DNA from: an uncultured Clostridia bacterium
GTDB lineage: Bacteria; Bacillota; Peptococcia; Peptococcales; Peptococcaceae
Length of the DNA stretch: 64,000 bases
NCBI GenBank assembly: GCA_944391625.1
Contig: CALXUG010000004.1
Location: 1-64,000, forward strand
Direction of reading: 5' to 3'
The notes below the pieces were generated by a model. The model did not search any database and was not told where the DNA came from. It saw only the letters and a list, made by a program, of their open reading frames with translations. Shown piece by piece: positions 1-11,083 of this stretch (the stretch's first letter is position 1; the number at the start of each line of letters is the position of its first letter). A program made the translations under genes and the position numbers.

Positions 1-175
1 CTGCGTCTGCCACGATTGGGACAGTCGGCAGAAATCTCCATCCAGAGGTGGACTTTCTGCAAAGAGATTGCCCTCTTAGCAATTTGGGGAAAGGTTAATG
101 TAACATGGGGTAGACATATTATAGTTTTTCTAACTTTATCTTTTTTTCTGCAGTAAATTTATGCTATCTTCCTGG
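1..175 (+). repeat. Dispersed hairpin repeat (family A), partial copy
   Basis: This is the 3-prime part of a repeat also found at 14481, 28647, 28928, 47499 and 48212. It has the CATCCAGAGGTGGAC hairpin and the AAGAG/CTCTT hairpin, then a tail with a T-rich block before CTGCAGTAAATTTA. The tail recurs in the copies at 14.7 kb and 29.05 kb. The 5-prime part differs from the full copies and most resembles the copy at 28928. It ends just before the pcrA promoter. Confidence 0.75.
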
Positions 176-176
176 C

Positions 177-205
177 TGGACTAGCTGCTGTTTTTTTGTT
201 ATAAT
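177..205 (+). promoter_or_regulatory. Candidate sigma-A promoter of pcrA operon
   Basis: TGGACT, a 17-bp spacer and a perfect TATAAT lie 49 bp before the pcrA start. The -35 is weak (4/6), the -10 is consensus. Confidence 0.5.
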
Positions 206-253
206 ATTTTTATTTGATTTTATGATGAAGTCCTAGAAAGTGGGGGTATCGGA

Positions 254-2458
254 ATGGATTTGTCACAGTTGAATATGCCCCAGCGGGAAGCGGTGGAGTG
301 TACGGAAGGGCCTTTGCTGATTCTGGCTGGCGCTGGTTCTGGCAAGACCAGAGTGCTGACAACGCGGATTGCCTATTTGATTTATGAAAAGCGGGTAGCG
401 CCATGGAATATTTTGGCCATTACGTTTACCAATAAAGCGGCGCAGGAGATGCGGGAACGGATCGTGTCGCTGGTTGGGCAGGATGGAGAAAAGGTTTGGG
501 CCAGCACCTTTCATTCTACCTGTGTAAGAATTTTGCGCAATGAAATTTCTTATATTGGATATGACACCAATTTTGTTATTTATGATGACAGCGACCAGCA
601 GACGTTGCTGAAAATGATACTGAAAGAGTTGAATCTGGACGAAAAAAAATATCCGCCTCGCGGTGCAGCGGCAAGAATTTCTGCCCATAAAAATGAGCTG
701 CGCACGCCGCAGCAGGCGCATTTTGCTGCTGAGGGCGATTTTTTAGAGGAACAGCATGCAGAAATTTACCGCATTTATCAGGAGCGATTAAAGCAGAATA
801 ATGCGGTAGATTTTGATGATTTGATTATGCTGACGGTGCAGCTTTTTTCTGAAAATCCTGATGTATTGCAGCGGTATCAGGAACGATTCCGCTATATTCT
901 GGTGGATGAGTACCAGGATACCAATATGGCCCAGTATGTGCTGGTAAAACTGTTGGCCAGCCGCTATCAGAATCTGTGCGTGGTGGGGGATGATGACCAG
1001 TCTATTTATCAGTGGCGCGGCGCGGATATTCGCAATATTCTCAGTTTTGAGGAGGATTATCCTTCTGCCCGGGTGGTGAAACTGGAAGAAAACTATCGTT
1101 CTACCCAGAGTATTTTAGATGCGGCTTACAGTGTGGTATGCCGCAACACAGGCCGCAAAGATAAACGGCTCTGGACAGAAAAAAAAGAAGGCAGTCAGCT
1201 GGCTTGCTATACCGGATATACGGAGAAAGAGGAAGCCTATTTTATTGCCCGGCAGATTCGGGCAGGGCTGCAGGATGGCCGCCGATTAAAGGATTTTGCT
1301 ATTTTGTGCCGGGCGACGGCCCAGTTCCGTGCGCTGGAAGAAACGCTGATTAAAGAGAACATTGCCTATCATATTTTTGGCGGACAAAAGTTCTATGGCC
1401 GCAAAGAAATTAAGGATATTATGGCTTATCTGCGGATCATCTCCAATCCTGCTGATGAAGTCAGCGCAGAGCGGGCTTTGGCCACACCGCGCAGAGGTGT
1501 GGGGGATACCAGCTGGATGCGGTTGATGCAGTTTGCCCGGGAGGAAAACATTGCGGTATCCGATGCGTTGATTCGGGCCGAGGAAAGCGGCGCCGGTAAA
1601 AAGTACGCTTTGATTATGGCCCAGTTTGGCCGTTTGCTGGACACATTCCGGTTGTTAAGCCAGACTATGAGCGTTACCGAACTGACCCAGACTGTATTGG
1701 AGGAAAGCGGATATTTGCAGGCGCTGCAGGCTGAAAAAACAGTGGAGGCAGAAACCCGCCTGGAAAACCTGAAAGAATTTTTATCTATTACTACCGCTTT
1801 TGATACCCGTGAGGATAATGAAGGGGCAACGCTGTCTGCCTTTTTGGCTGAAGTGGCGCTGTTTACCGATTTGGATCAGATGGATGGAGAGGAAGATTCG
1901 GTCACCATTATGACCATGCACGGCGCCAAAGGGCTGGAGTTTCCAGTGGTATTTGTAACCGGTATGGAGGAAGGGGTATTTCCGCATGCCCGGGCGGTGC
2001 ATTCGCTGGACCCAGATGAAATGGAAGAAGAACGCCGTCTGTGCTATGTGGCGCTGACTCGGGCTAAGGAGCAGGTTTATCTGACTCGCGCCGGGGAACG
2101 GATGCTGTATGGCCGCAGCAATTATAATCCGGCTTCCCGTTTTCTGCGGGAGATTCCTGCGGAACTTTTGCTGGATATGAATCAGCAAACAGCGCAAAAA
2201 CGGGCTGCTGAGCGCAAAAGCACAGCGCCTTCCCTGGGTGCTGCCGGTGTGGCTGCGCCGGTAAAGGCAGCAGGCAGCACAGCCGCAGCTTTTACAGACT
2301 ATCAGATCAATGATACCGTTGAGCATAAAAAGTGGGGACAGGGTGTGATCGTGGGGGTCTCCGGCAGCGGAGAAGAGTTATCCCTGCGGGTTATTTTTCC
2401 CGATATTGGCATGAAGGATTTGTTTGTTAAATATGCGCCTATTCACAAGGTGGAATGA
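254..2458 (+). CDS. pcrA: ATP-dependent 3'-5' DNA helicase PcrA (UvrD/Rep family)
   Basis: Superfamily 1A helicase of 734 residues, the usual PcrA length. Walker A GAGSGKT is at residues 26-32, the Walker B/DEXX motif VDEYQDT at about 217-223, followed by GDDDQSIYQWRGAD, LEENYRS and VALTRAKEQ (motifs III to VI). The C-terminal ~50 residues (WGQGVIVGVSGSGEE) match the Tudor-like domain by which PcrA binds RNA polymerase. It unwinds DNA in repair and clears protein and transcription roadblocks. The ATG start is supported by a GGGGG ribosome site. It is first in a pcrA-ligA-gatCAB order that is common in Firmicutes. Confidence 0.97.
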   Translation: MDLSQLNMPQREAVECTEGPLLILAGAGSGKTRVLTTRIAYLIYEKRVAPWNILAITFTNKAAQEMRERIVSLVGQDGEKVWASTFHSTCVRILRNEISYIGYDTNFVIYDDSDQQTLLKMILKELNLDEKKYPPRGAAARISAHKNELRTPQQAHFAAEGDFLEEQHAEIYRIYQERLKQNNAVDFDDLIMLTVQLFSENPDVLQRYQERFRYILVDEYQDTNMAQYVLVKLLASRYQNLCVVGDDDQSIYQWRGADIRNILSFEEDYPSARVVKLEENYRSTQSILDAAYSVVCRNTGRKDKRLWTEKKEGSQLACYTGYTEKEEAYFIARQIRAGLQDGRRLKDFAILCRATAQFRALEETLIKENIAYHIFGGQKFYGRKEIKDIMAYLRIISNPADEVSAERALATPRRGVGDTSWMRLMQFAREENIAVSDALIRAEESGAGKKYALIMAQFGRLLDTFRLLSQTMSVTELTQTVLEESGYLQALQAEKTVEAETRLENLKEFLSITTAFDTREDNEGATLSAFLAEVALFTDLDQMDGEEDSVTIMTMHGAKGLEFPVVFVTGMEEGVFPHARAVHSLDPDEMEEERRLCYVALTRAKEQVYLTRAGERMLYGRSNYNPASRFLREIPAELLLDMNQQTAQKRAAERKSTAPSLGAAGVAAPVKAAGSTAAAFTDYQINDTVEHKKWGQGVIVGVSGSGEELSLRVIFPDIGMKDLFVKYAPIHKVE

Positions 2459-2501
2459 GGGCAATACAGTAAAAATTTGTGTGACAGGAAAGAACAGATA
2501 A

Positions 2502-4544
<2,043 letters not shown>

Positions 4545-4594
4545 ACAAAAGGGTGTACAATTAGGTAAGATATTAATTGATAAGGGGTGTAGTT

Positions 4595-4876
4595 ATGGAA
4601 AGAGAAGCGTTGAGAAGATTGTGTTTGCTCAACCAGCTCAGTTTGACAGACACGCAAAAAGATGATGTGATAAGCTTTTTTGCAGAGCGTGATGCGGATA
4701 CCGCAACGTTGGATGCAATTGATACTGAACATGTGGAGAGAATGGTGCATGTGATGCCGATTCTTACCGTTGTTCGTGAGGATGGGGCGTGTCAGCCTTT
4801 CTCCCGTGAAGATCTGCAGGCAGGCGCACCGGAAACCGATGAAGGGTACTGGTGTGTACCTCGTGTGCTTGAATAA
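4595..4876 (+). CDS. GatC-like subunit of a second, divergent GatCAB set
   Basis: Small GatC-family protein of 93 residues, alignable end to end with the canonical GatC at 7764 (HVMPILTVVREDG against HVLPIENVFREDD, and a VPRVL/VPKIV ending). GatC normally wraps around GatA and GatB and stabilises the tRNA amidotransferase. Start ATG 4595 follows AAGGGGTG. It is 50 bp downstream of ligA and 11 bp before the degenerate gatA, so it is probably translated as part of that set. It is more diverged than the second copy. Confidence 0.85.
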   Translation: MEREALRRLCLLNQLSLTDTQKDDVISFFAERDADTATLDAIDTEHVERMVHVMPILTVVREDGACQPFSREDLQAGAPETDEGYWCVPRVLE

Positions 4877-4887
4877 GGAGGAGCTAT

Positions 4888-6069
4888 ATGAGTATTTATA
4901 TGATGAAGCAGGAAACGGCTGAAGCCAAAGCAGTCGTTGTGGATGATATGTTTCTTACAACAGATATGCCTACCACTGCAGGTTCCAAAATGCTGGAAGG
5001 CTATAACAGCCTGTTTGAAGCTGAGGTGCTGACACGGCTGAAAAATGCAGGGTATGCTGTTGCAGGGAAAACCAAGGTTGGTGAATTTGGCGTTGACTTG
5101 TTGGGTGAAACCTGTTATTTTGGTGCAGAATATGAGGGCGAATCCTTACAGTATCCTGCAGCGTTGGCTGTGAAAAACGGCGATGGAAAGGCAGCTGTCG
5201 TTTTAGATGTAAACGGCGCTCCAAGAAGAGGCGCTGCTCAGAGCGGTTTAGTGGCGCTTAAACCGACATACGGCAGAGTGTCCCGTTACGGAACCATTCC
5301 GGTGGCTTGCTCCGGTGAGACAGTGAGTGTGATTGCAAACAATGGGACTGATTGCCGTGAAGTGTTCTGTGCGATGGCAGGTCATGACAGCAAAGATGGA
5401 ACTTCTCTGCCGGAGAGCATGACAGAGCAGGGGAAGGCCGCTGTGAACAAAAGGAATAAGGTTGCAGTATTGTCCTCTATGCTGAAAGGTGTGAATGAAG
5501 AGGTACAGGCAAAGATTGCAGCTGCTGCTGAACAGCTGAGCAAAAACGGCGTTGAGGTGGTTACCATAGATGCCCAAACAGTTGCTTATGCAGGTGCTGC
5601 CTGGAATATTCTGATGTCCGCAGAGCTTTGCAACAATGTATCCCGTTATGATGGTGTGAAATATGGATACCGTACCAAAAACTATACCAATATTGACGAA
5701 CTTTATACTAATTCCCGTACAGAAGCATTTGGTGATTTTCTGAAATCTGCTATTCTGTTCGGTTCCGAAACCTTGTCTACCGAAAACTACAGTAAAGTGT
5801 ACGACAAAGCAATGCGGGTAAGAAGAGTGATCCGCGATGATATGGCTGCTATGCTTGCCGACTGTGATGCGTTGCTGATGCCTGCCGTAAGTACGCTTTC
5901 CTATGACAGGACTTTGGTAGAACGTGATAAATACTTGCCTTACAAGGAAAATTTCTTTACAGCTCCTGCGTCTATTACAGGGTTTCCTGTTGTGGTAGCA
6001 GGCGGCGTGCAGCTTGTGGGAAATGCCTTCTCTGAGGAGCTGCTCCTTGACTTGGCAGAGCTTGTGTAA
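4888..6069 (+). CDS. Degenerate GatA-like protein lacking the amidase triad
   Basis: GatA homologue of 393 residues (canonical copy 488). Recognisable blocks are SKMLEGY, LVALKPTYGRVSRYG and NVSRYDGVKYGYR, shared with the GatA at 8058. The amidase catalytic residues are not conserved: the AVKDN lysine is replaced in AVVVDDMF (V18), the GGSSGGS loop carrying the cis-serine reads ESLQYPA, and the nucleophile in DTGGSIRQ is an alanine in DVNGAPRR. The frame is open with a good AAGGAGGAGC ribosome site, so this is not simple decay. It probably cannot release ammonia from glutamine; a structural or regulatory role with its GatB and GatC partners is an inference. Confidence 0.85.
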   Translation: MSIYMMKQETAEAKAVVVDDMFLTTDMPTTAGSKMLEGYNSLFEAEVLTRLKNAGYAVAGKTKVGEFGVDLLGETCYFGAEYEGESLQYPAALAVKNGDGKAAVVLDVNGAPRRGAAQSGLVALKPTYGRVSRYGTIPVACSGETVSVIANNGTDCREVFCAMAGHDSKDGTSLPESMTEQGKAAVNKRNKVAVLSSMLKGVNEEVQAKIAAAAEQLSKNGVEVVTIDAQTVAYAGAAWNILMSAELCNNVSRYDGVKYGYRTKNYTNIDELYTNSRTEAFGDFLKSAILFGSETLSTENYSKVYDKAMRVRRVIRDDMAAMLADCDALLMPAVSTLSYDRTLVERDKYLPYKENFFTAPASITGFPVVVAGGVQLVGNAFSEELLLDLAELV

Positions 6070-6086
6070 AGGAGGAAACCAATAAG

Positions 6087-7526
6087 ATGAAATACGAAAC
6101 CGTCATTGGCTTGGAAGTTCACGTTGAACTTGCAACCGAATCTAAAATATTCTGCTCTTGCTCCGCCCATTCTTTTGGCGCTGAGCCCAACTCCCATGTA
6201 TGCCCTGCTTGCTGCGGGATGCCGGGTATGCTGCCGGTAGTAAACCGCCGTGTAGTCGATTTTGGTATGAAAGCGGGGATGATGCTGAACTGTGATATTA
6301 ACCGTGTTACAACCTTTGATAAAAAAAGCTATTACTATCCTGACCTGCCGGGTGCCTATCAGACTACACAATGGTTTGCGCCTGTGGCAGTCAATGGCCG
6401 CGTGGATATTGAAACCTCTGCAGGCAAGAAGAGCGTTCGTATTAAACAGATTCACATGGAAGAAGACGCAGGAAAGCTGGTTCATGATATCAGCGAAGGG
6501 ACAACCCATGTGGACTTTAACCGCACCAGCGTTCCGCTGATTGAAATTGTAAGCCAGCCGGATCTTTCCAGTGCAGAAGAAGTGGAAGCATATTTGGTGC
6601 GTTTGAGAACCTTGTTGCGCTATGCCAAGGTTGCAGAATGTGAGATGGCCCATGGTACCATGCGCTGCGACGTAAACCTGTCGGTAAGACCTGCGGGCAG
6701 TGATGTTCTGGGCGTTCGTACCGAGATGAAAAACATGAACTCTATCGAAGCCATCAAACGTGCCATCGAATTTGAAACAGCAAGACACATTGATGCTCTG
6801 GAGAACGGGACAGAAGTTCTGGTTCAGGAAACCCGCCGTTGGGATGATGCCAAAGGAAAAAGCTATGCCATGAGAAACAAGGAAACAGCCGGCGATTATC
6901 GTTATTTCCCGGATCCAAACGTGATGCCTGTGGTGATCGATGATGCATGGTACGAAGCCATTCAAAATTCTGTTCCCGAATTTCCGGAGGTAAAACGGGA
7001 GAAATATATCGCTCTTGGCCTTACCGAATATGATGCGGAACGAATCAGCGAAAGCATCATGCTCTGTGAATGTTTTGAAGAAGCCAGCGAAGCGTGCGGC
7101 AATCCAAAAGAAGTGGTAAACTGGATTACTTCCGATGTTATGCGTATCCTCAATGCTAAAAAGATGACCTATGAAATGCTGAATCTGGACAATCAGGCAT
7201 TGGGGAAATTGATTTCTTTGACTGGGGATGGCAAAATCAGCCGTGCCAACAGTAAAAAAATTCTCAGCGCCATGTTTGATGATCGCAGCATTGATCCGGA
7301 GGCCTATGCAGAAGCCAATGATATGCTGATCGGGGAACAAAATGACGATATGATTCTTGATGTTGTGAAAAAAGTGATTGAGGCTGATCCAAAATCGGTA
7401 AATGATTTTAAAAACGGCAAAGAAAAAGCATTGATGGCATTATTCGGCAAATGTATGAAGGAATTGAAAGGTAACTGTGATCCGCAGCAATTAAAAGTTA
7501 TCTTGCTGGAGTGCATCAACGGATAA
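6087..7526 (+). CDS. GatB-like subunit of the second GatCAB set
   Basis: Full-length GatB homologue (479 residues). It begins YETVIGLEVHVEL, keeps the zinc-type cysteines (CSC...CPACC), the HMEEDAGKL kinase-domain motif, [14 protein letters not shown] and a C-terminal YqeY-like helical region. GatB activates the misacylated Glu-tRNA(Gln) or Asp-tRNA(Asn) with ATP before amidation. Here the partner GatA is catalytically degenerate, so kinase activity may persist without glutaminase activity. RBS AAAGGAGGAAACC precedes the ATG. Last gene of the pcrA-ligA-gatCAB run. Confidence 0.9.
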   Translation: MKYETVIGLEVHVELATESKIFCSCSAHSFGAEPNSHVCPACCGMPGMLPVVNRRVVDFGMKAGMMLNCDINRVTTFDKKSYYYPDLPGAYQTTQWFAPVAVNGRVDIETSAGKKSVRIKQIHMEEDAGKLVHDISEGTTHVDFNRTSVPLIEIVSQPDLSSAEEVEAYLVRLRTLLRYAKVAECEMAHGTMRCDVNLSVRPAGSDVLGVRTEMKNMNSIEAIKRAIEFETARHIDALENGTEVLVQETRRWDDAKGKSYAMRNKETAGDYRYFPDPNVMPVVIDDAWYEAIQNSVPEFPEVKREKYIALGLTEYDAERISESIMLCECFEEASEACGNPKEVVNWITSDVMRILNAKKMTYEMLNLDNQALGKLISLTGDGKISRANSKKILSAMFDDRSIDPEAYAEANDMLIGEQNDDMILDVVKKVIEADPKSVNDFKNGKEKALMALFGKCMKELKGNCDPQQLKVILLECING

Positions 7527-7638
7527 AAGTTTAAACTGCTGCGATGTTGTCATATCACAGGTGATAGAGCTGTCGGCGTATTCATAATTCTGTATATAGA
7601 ATTATTGAACAGAATCGGATAAGAACGGTGATAAAGAC

Positions 7639-7666
7639 TTGACAAAATAAGGGTTATGAGTATAAA
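7639..7666 (+). promoter_or_regulatory. Candidate sigma-A promoter upstream of canonical gatCAB
   Basis: TTGACA, 16-bp spacer, TATAAA. It reads directly into the hairpin terminator at 7686-7740, with no other clear promoter between that terminator and gatC. Confidence 0.6.
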
Positions 7667-7685
7667 ATTATAATCCTAAAAAGGC

Positions 7686-7740
7686 AAAGACGTTTTCAGT
7701 GGTGTGCTATGCACTTTTGAAGACGTCTTTTTCATTTTTT
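7686..7740 (+). terminator. Intrinsic terminator or attenuator before gatC
   Basis: A 13-bp stem pairs AAAGACGTTTTCA with TGAAGACGTCTTT (one G-U). An internal GTGC/GCAC hairpin lies within it and TTTTTCATTTTTT follows. It sits between the 7639 promoter and gatC, so expression of gatCAB needs read-through. Confidence 0.75.
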
Positions 7741-7763
7741 GATCCGTTACAGGAGGCGTTATC

Positions 7764-8045
7764 ATGATAAGCAAAGAAGTCGTAGAAAAAGTTGCCAAAC
7801 TGAGCCGTTTGAATCTGGATGAGGCAGAGATTGCCCTTTATGCAGAGCAGTTGAGTCAGATTCTGGATACTATGGAAGGCTTACAGCAGATTGATACTGA
7901 CGGTGTGGTGCCGTTGGCCCATGTGCTGCCCATTGAAAATGTGTTCCGTGAAGATGACGTGGGACAGTGCTTTCGTCAGGAAGAAGTATTGGCTAATGCA
8001 CCAGAACAGTCTGACGGCATGTTCCAGGTACCAAAAATCGTATAA
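7764..8045 (+). CDS. gatC: Asp-tRNA(Asn)/Glu-tRNA(Gln) amidotransferase subunit C
   Basis: GatC of 93 residues with the family pattern of an N-terminal helix (VEKVAKLSRLNL), a linker (LAHVLPIENVFREDD) and a VPKIV end. It holds GatA and GatB together in the heterotrimer that converts Glu-tRNA(Gln) to Gln-tRNA(Gln) and Asp-tRNA(Asn) to Asn-tRNA(Asn). RBS ACAGGAGGCG is 9 nt before the ATG. First gene of the canonical gatCAB operon, behind a promoter and terminator that suggest attenuation. Confidence 0.95.
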   Translation: MISKEVVEKVAKLSRLNLDEAEIALYAEQLSQILDTMEGLQQIDTDGVVPLAHVLPIENVFREDDVGQCFRQEEVLANAPEQSDGMFQVPKIV

Positions 8046-8057
8046 GGGGGAAGAATC

Positions 8058-9524
8058 GTGACAATATCCAGACTAACGATTCATGAACTGCATGAACTGC
8101 TGGTTAAAAAAGAAATCAGCGCTGTGGAGCTGACCCGGGAACACCTGGATCGGATCCAGAAACTAGATGGCGATGTAAAAGCCTATATCACCGTAACTGA
8201 TCAGTTGGCGCTGGAACAGGCCAAAGCAGTAGATGCAAAAATATCTGCCGGAGAATCCATTGGCACGCTGGCCGGGATTCCTATGGCAGTGAAAGATAAT
8301 CTATGTACAAAAGGGATCAATACTACCTGTGCTTCAAAAATGCTGGACGGCTTTCAGCCACAGTACAGCGCTACTGTTGTTCATAAATTGCAGGCAGAAA
8401 ATGCGATCCTGTTGGGCAAAGCCAACATGGACGAGTTTGCCATGGGTTCTACCACAGAAAACTCTGCCTTTTTTGCTACCAAAAATCCATGGAATGCAGA
8501 CTGTGTGCCCGGTGGTTCCAGCGGCGGATCTGCTGCTGCTGTAGCGGCAGATTTGGCGGTGTATTCTCTGGGATCTGATACAGGCGGATCAATTCGTCAG
8601 CCGGCTTCTTTCTGCGGTATTGTTGGCTTAAAACCAACTTACGGTGCAGTTTCCCGTTTTGGGCTGATTGCCTTTGCTTCTTCGCTGGATCAGATTGGGC
8701 CGCTGGCCAAAGATGTAACCGATACTGCGTTGATTTTAAATGCCATTACCGGCTATGATAAGCAGGACTCCACCTCTGCCAAATATGATTATCCTGATTA
8801 CACCAAAGCGCTGACCGGAGATGTCAAAGGGCTGCGCATCGGTTTGCCGAAAGAATATCTGGGCGAAGGGATTGATCCTGAAGTAGAAGCGCAGGTACGG
8901 GCAGCAGCAGCCAAGCTGGAAGAATTAGGCGCTGTGGTAGAGGAATGCTCTCTGCCGTATACGCGGTATGCGATGCCCGCCTATTATTTAATTGCGCCGG
9001 CAGAAGCCAGTTCCAATCTGGGACGTTATGATGGTGTGCGTTACGGCTTGCGGGTGCAGGCCAAAGATGTGGTGGACATGTTCTGTGATACCAGAAAGCA
9101 GGGCTTCGGTGCCGAAGTAAAACGGCGGATTATGCTGGGCACTTATGCGCTGAGTTCCGGTTATTATGATGCTTACTATTTGAAGGCATTGAAAGTGCGG
9201 AATCTGATTAAACAGGATTATGATCAGGCATTTGCCAAATATGATTGTCTGATTGCGCCGACTGCGCCGACCACTGCACTGCACAAAGGGCAGAACCAGG
9301 ACCCGCTGGCGTTGTATAAAGGGGATATTTGCACCATTCCGAGTAATCTGGCCGGGATTCCGGCTTTGTCGCTGCCGTATGGTCTGGATAAAAATCAGAT
9401 GCCTATCGGTGTGCAGCTGCTGGGAAAAGCTTTTGCTGAACCTACTTTGCTGCAGGTTGCTTATGCGCTGGAGCAAAATACAACATTGACCAGATTAAAA
9501 CCAAACCAGGGGAAGGGGCTGTAA
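8058..9524 (+). CDS. gatA: Asp-tRNA(Asn)/Glu-tRNA(Gln) amidotransferase subunit A
   Basis: Canonical GatA, 488 residues. It is an amidase-signature enzyme that hydrolyses glutamine and channels ammonia to GatB. The Ser-cisSer-Lys triad is intact: K79 in AVKDN, S154 in GGSSGGS and S178 in DTGGSIRQ, the same numbering as the structurally known Staphylococcus aureus GatA. GTG start with AAGGGGGAAG ribosome site; 12 bp after gatC and 3 bp before gatB. This is the active copy that the degenerate GatA at 4888 should be compared with. Confidence 0.97.
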   Translation: MTISRLTIHELHELLVKKEISAVELTREHLDRIQKLDGDVKAYITVTDQLALEQAKAVDAKISAGESIGTLAGIPMAVKDNLCTKGINTTCASKMLDGFQPQYSATVVHKLQAENAILLGKANMDEFAMGSTTENSAFFATKNPWNADCVPGGSSGGSAAAVAADLAVYSLGSDTGGSIRQPASFCGIVGLKPTYGAVSRFGLIAFASSLDQIGPLAKDVTDTALILNAITGYDKQDSTSAKYDYPDYTKALTGDVKGLRIGLPKEYLGEGIDPEVEAQVRAAAAKLEELGAVVEECSLPYTRYAMPAYYLIAPAEASSNLGRYDGVRYGLRVQAKDVVDMFCDTRKQGFGAEVKRRIMLGTYALSSGYYDAYYLKALKVRNLIKQDYDQAFAKYDCLIAPTAPTTALHKGQNQDPLALYKGDICTIPSNLAGIPALSLPYGLDKNQMPIGVQLLGKAFAEPTLLQVAYALEQNTTLTRLKPNQGKGL

Positions 9525-9527
9525 CTC

Positions 9528-10973
9528 ATGGAGTATGAAGTAGTCATCGGCTGCGAAGTCCACGTAGAATTAAAAACGAAAACAAAAATTTTCTGTAGTT
9601 GTCCTACCGATTTTGGCGGCGCACCCAACACACATGTCTGCCCGGTTTGCCTGGGATTGCCTGGCACATTGCCGGTGCTGAATAAAAAAGTGCTGGAATA
9701 TGCCATCAAAGCCGGATTGGCAATGAATTGCGAAATTGCCCATTTTAGTAAATTTGACCGTAAAAATTATTTTTATCCCGATTTAACCAAAGCATATCAG
9801 ATTTCTCAGTTTGATTTGCCGATTTGTAAAAACGGATATATTGATATAGAAACCAGTCAGGGAGCAAAACGAATCGGGATTACCCGCATTCATATGGAAG
9901 AAGATGCCGGTAAACTGGTGCATCAGGGTGCAACCATTACCACATCTGCCGGTTCTCTGGCGGATTATAACCGTGCCGGTGTGCCGCTGATTGAAATTGT
10001 ATCCGAACCGGATATGCGCAGTGCGGAAGATGTGATGGCTTTTCTGACCAATTTGAAAGCCATTATTGAATATACCGGTGTATCGGATGCCCGCATGGAG
10101 CAGGGTTCCTTGCGCTGCGATGTGAATCTGTCGCTGCGTCCGGTAGGACAGGAAGTCTTTGGTACCCGGGCCGAAATTAAAAATCTGAACTCGTTCCGTG
10201 CAGTAGAACGGGTTGTAAAATATGAAATTGAACGGCAGACCGAAATTCTGGAAGCGGGCGGCAAAGTGGTGCAGGAAACACGCACCTGGGATGATGGCAA
10301 GGGTATCACCTTAAGCCTGCGCAGCAAAGAGGATTCAGATGAATATCGTTACTTCCCCGATCCGGATTTGACGCCGATTATAGTTACCGATGCCTATATC
10401 GAAGAATTGCGCGCCAGCCTGCCGGAAATGCCGCAGGTAAAACGGCAGCGCATGATGGAGGAAGATGGTCTGCCTGCCTATGATGCCGGTGTCATTACCG
10501 CCTCCAAGGCGCTGGCAGATTTCTATGATGGCGTACATGCCCATTATAACGATACCAAAAAAATCAGCAACTGGATTATGGTAGAGCTGTTGGCGAAAGT
10601 CAATGCTGAAGGTATTGAGCTGGCTGATGTGAAAATCAGACCGGAACAGATGGCAGCATTGTTAAAATTGATTGATGCCGGTGAAATCAGTGGTAAAATT
10701 GCCAAGAAGGTATTTGGTGAAATGTTTGCAACCGGCAAAGATGCAGAAGCGATTATCAAAGAACAGGGGCTGGTGCAGATTTCTGATGAAGGTGCACTGA
10801 AAGAAATGGTGGCCGCTGTGGTAGAAGCCAATCCAAAATCGGTAGAGGATTACAAAGCCGGTAAGAAAAAGGCCATGGGCTTTTTGGTCGGTCAGATTAT
10901 GAAAGCATCTAAAGGGCAGGCCAATCCGGCTGTGATCAATCAATTGCTGACAGAAAAATTAGACAGTATGTAA
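9528..10973 (+). CDS. gatB: Asp-tRNA(Asn)/Glu-tRNA(Gln) amidotransferase subunit B
   Basis: GatB kinase/transamidase subunit, 481 residues. It has [13 protein letters not shown] at the N terminus, zinc-type cysteines (CSC...CPVC), [12 protein letters not shown] and a C-terminal YqeY tail domain that contacts tRNA. It phosphorylates the tRNA-bound carboxylate and uses ammonia delivered by GatA. The start is 3 nt after the gatA stop, implying translational coupling. A bidirectional terminator follows. Confidence 0.97.
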   Translation: MEYEVVIGCEVHVELKTKTKIFCSCPTDFGGAPNTHVCPVCLGLPGTLPVLNKKVLEYAIKAGLAMNCEIAHFSKFDRKNYFYPDLTKAYQISQFDLPICKNGYIDIETSQGAKRIGITRIHMEEDAGKLVHQGATITTSAGSLADYNRAGVPLIEIVSEPDMRSAEDVMAFLTNLKAIIEYTGVSDARMEQGSLRCDVNLSLRPVGQEVFGTRAEIKNLNSFRAVERVVKYEIERQTEILEAGGKVVQETRTWDDGKGITLSLRSKEDSDEYRYFPDPDLTPIIVTDAYIEELRASLPEMPQVKRQRMMEEDGLPAYDAGVITASKALADFYDGVHAHYNDTKKISNWIMVELLAKVNAEGIELADVKIRPEQMAALLKLIDAGEISGKIAKKVFGEMFATGKDAEAIIKEQGLVQISDEGALKEMVAAVVEANPKSVEDYKAGKKKAMGFLVGQIMKASKGQANPAVINQLLTEKLDSM

Positions 10974-11029
10974 GAGAATATCAGCGGATATTTGTTAAAC
11001 GAACAAACAAAATACTATAGATGCAAATA

Positions 11030-11069
11030 AAAAGTTGCAGCTGGTTATAAAACCGACTGCAACTTTTTA
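11030..11069. terminator. Bidirectional terminator between gatB and lutC-like gene
   Basis: AAAGTTGCAG pairs with CTGCAACTTT with CTGGTT/AACCG pairing inside. A runs precede and T runs follow, serving both convergent operons. Confidence 0.85.
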
Positions 11070-11083
11070 TTTGTGTTTTTTTA

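Noticed and set aside
5940-7340. A 466-residue minus-strand frame opposite gatB2.
   Set aside because: Shadow of a well-supported GatB homologue; composition is unlike a protein.
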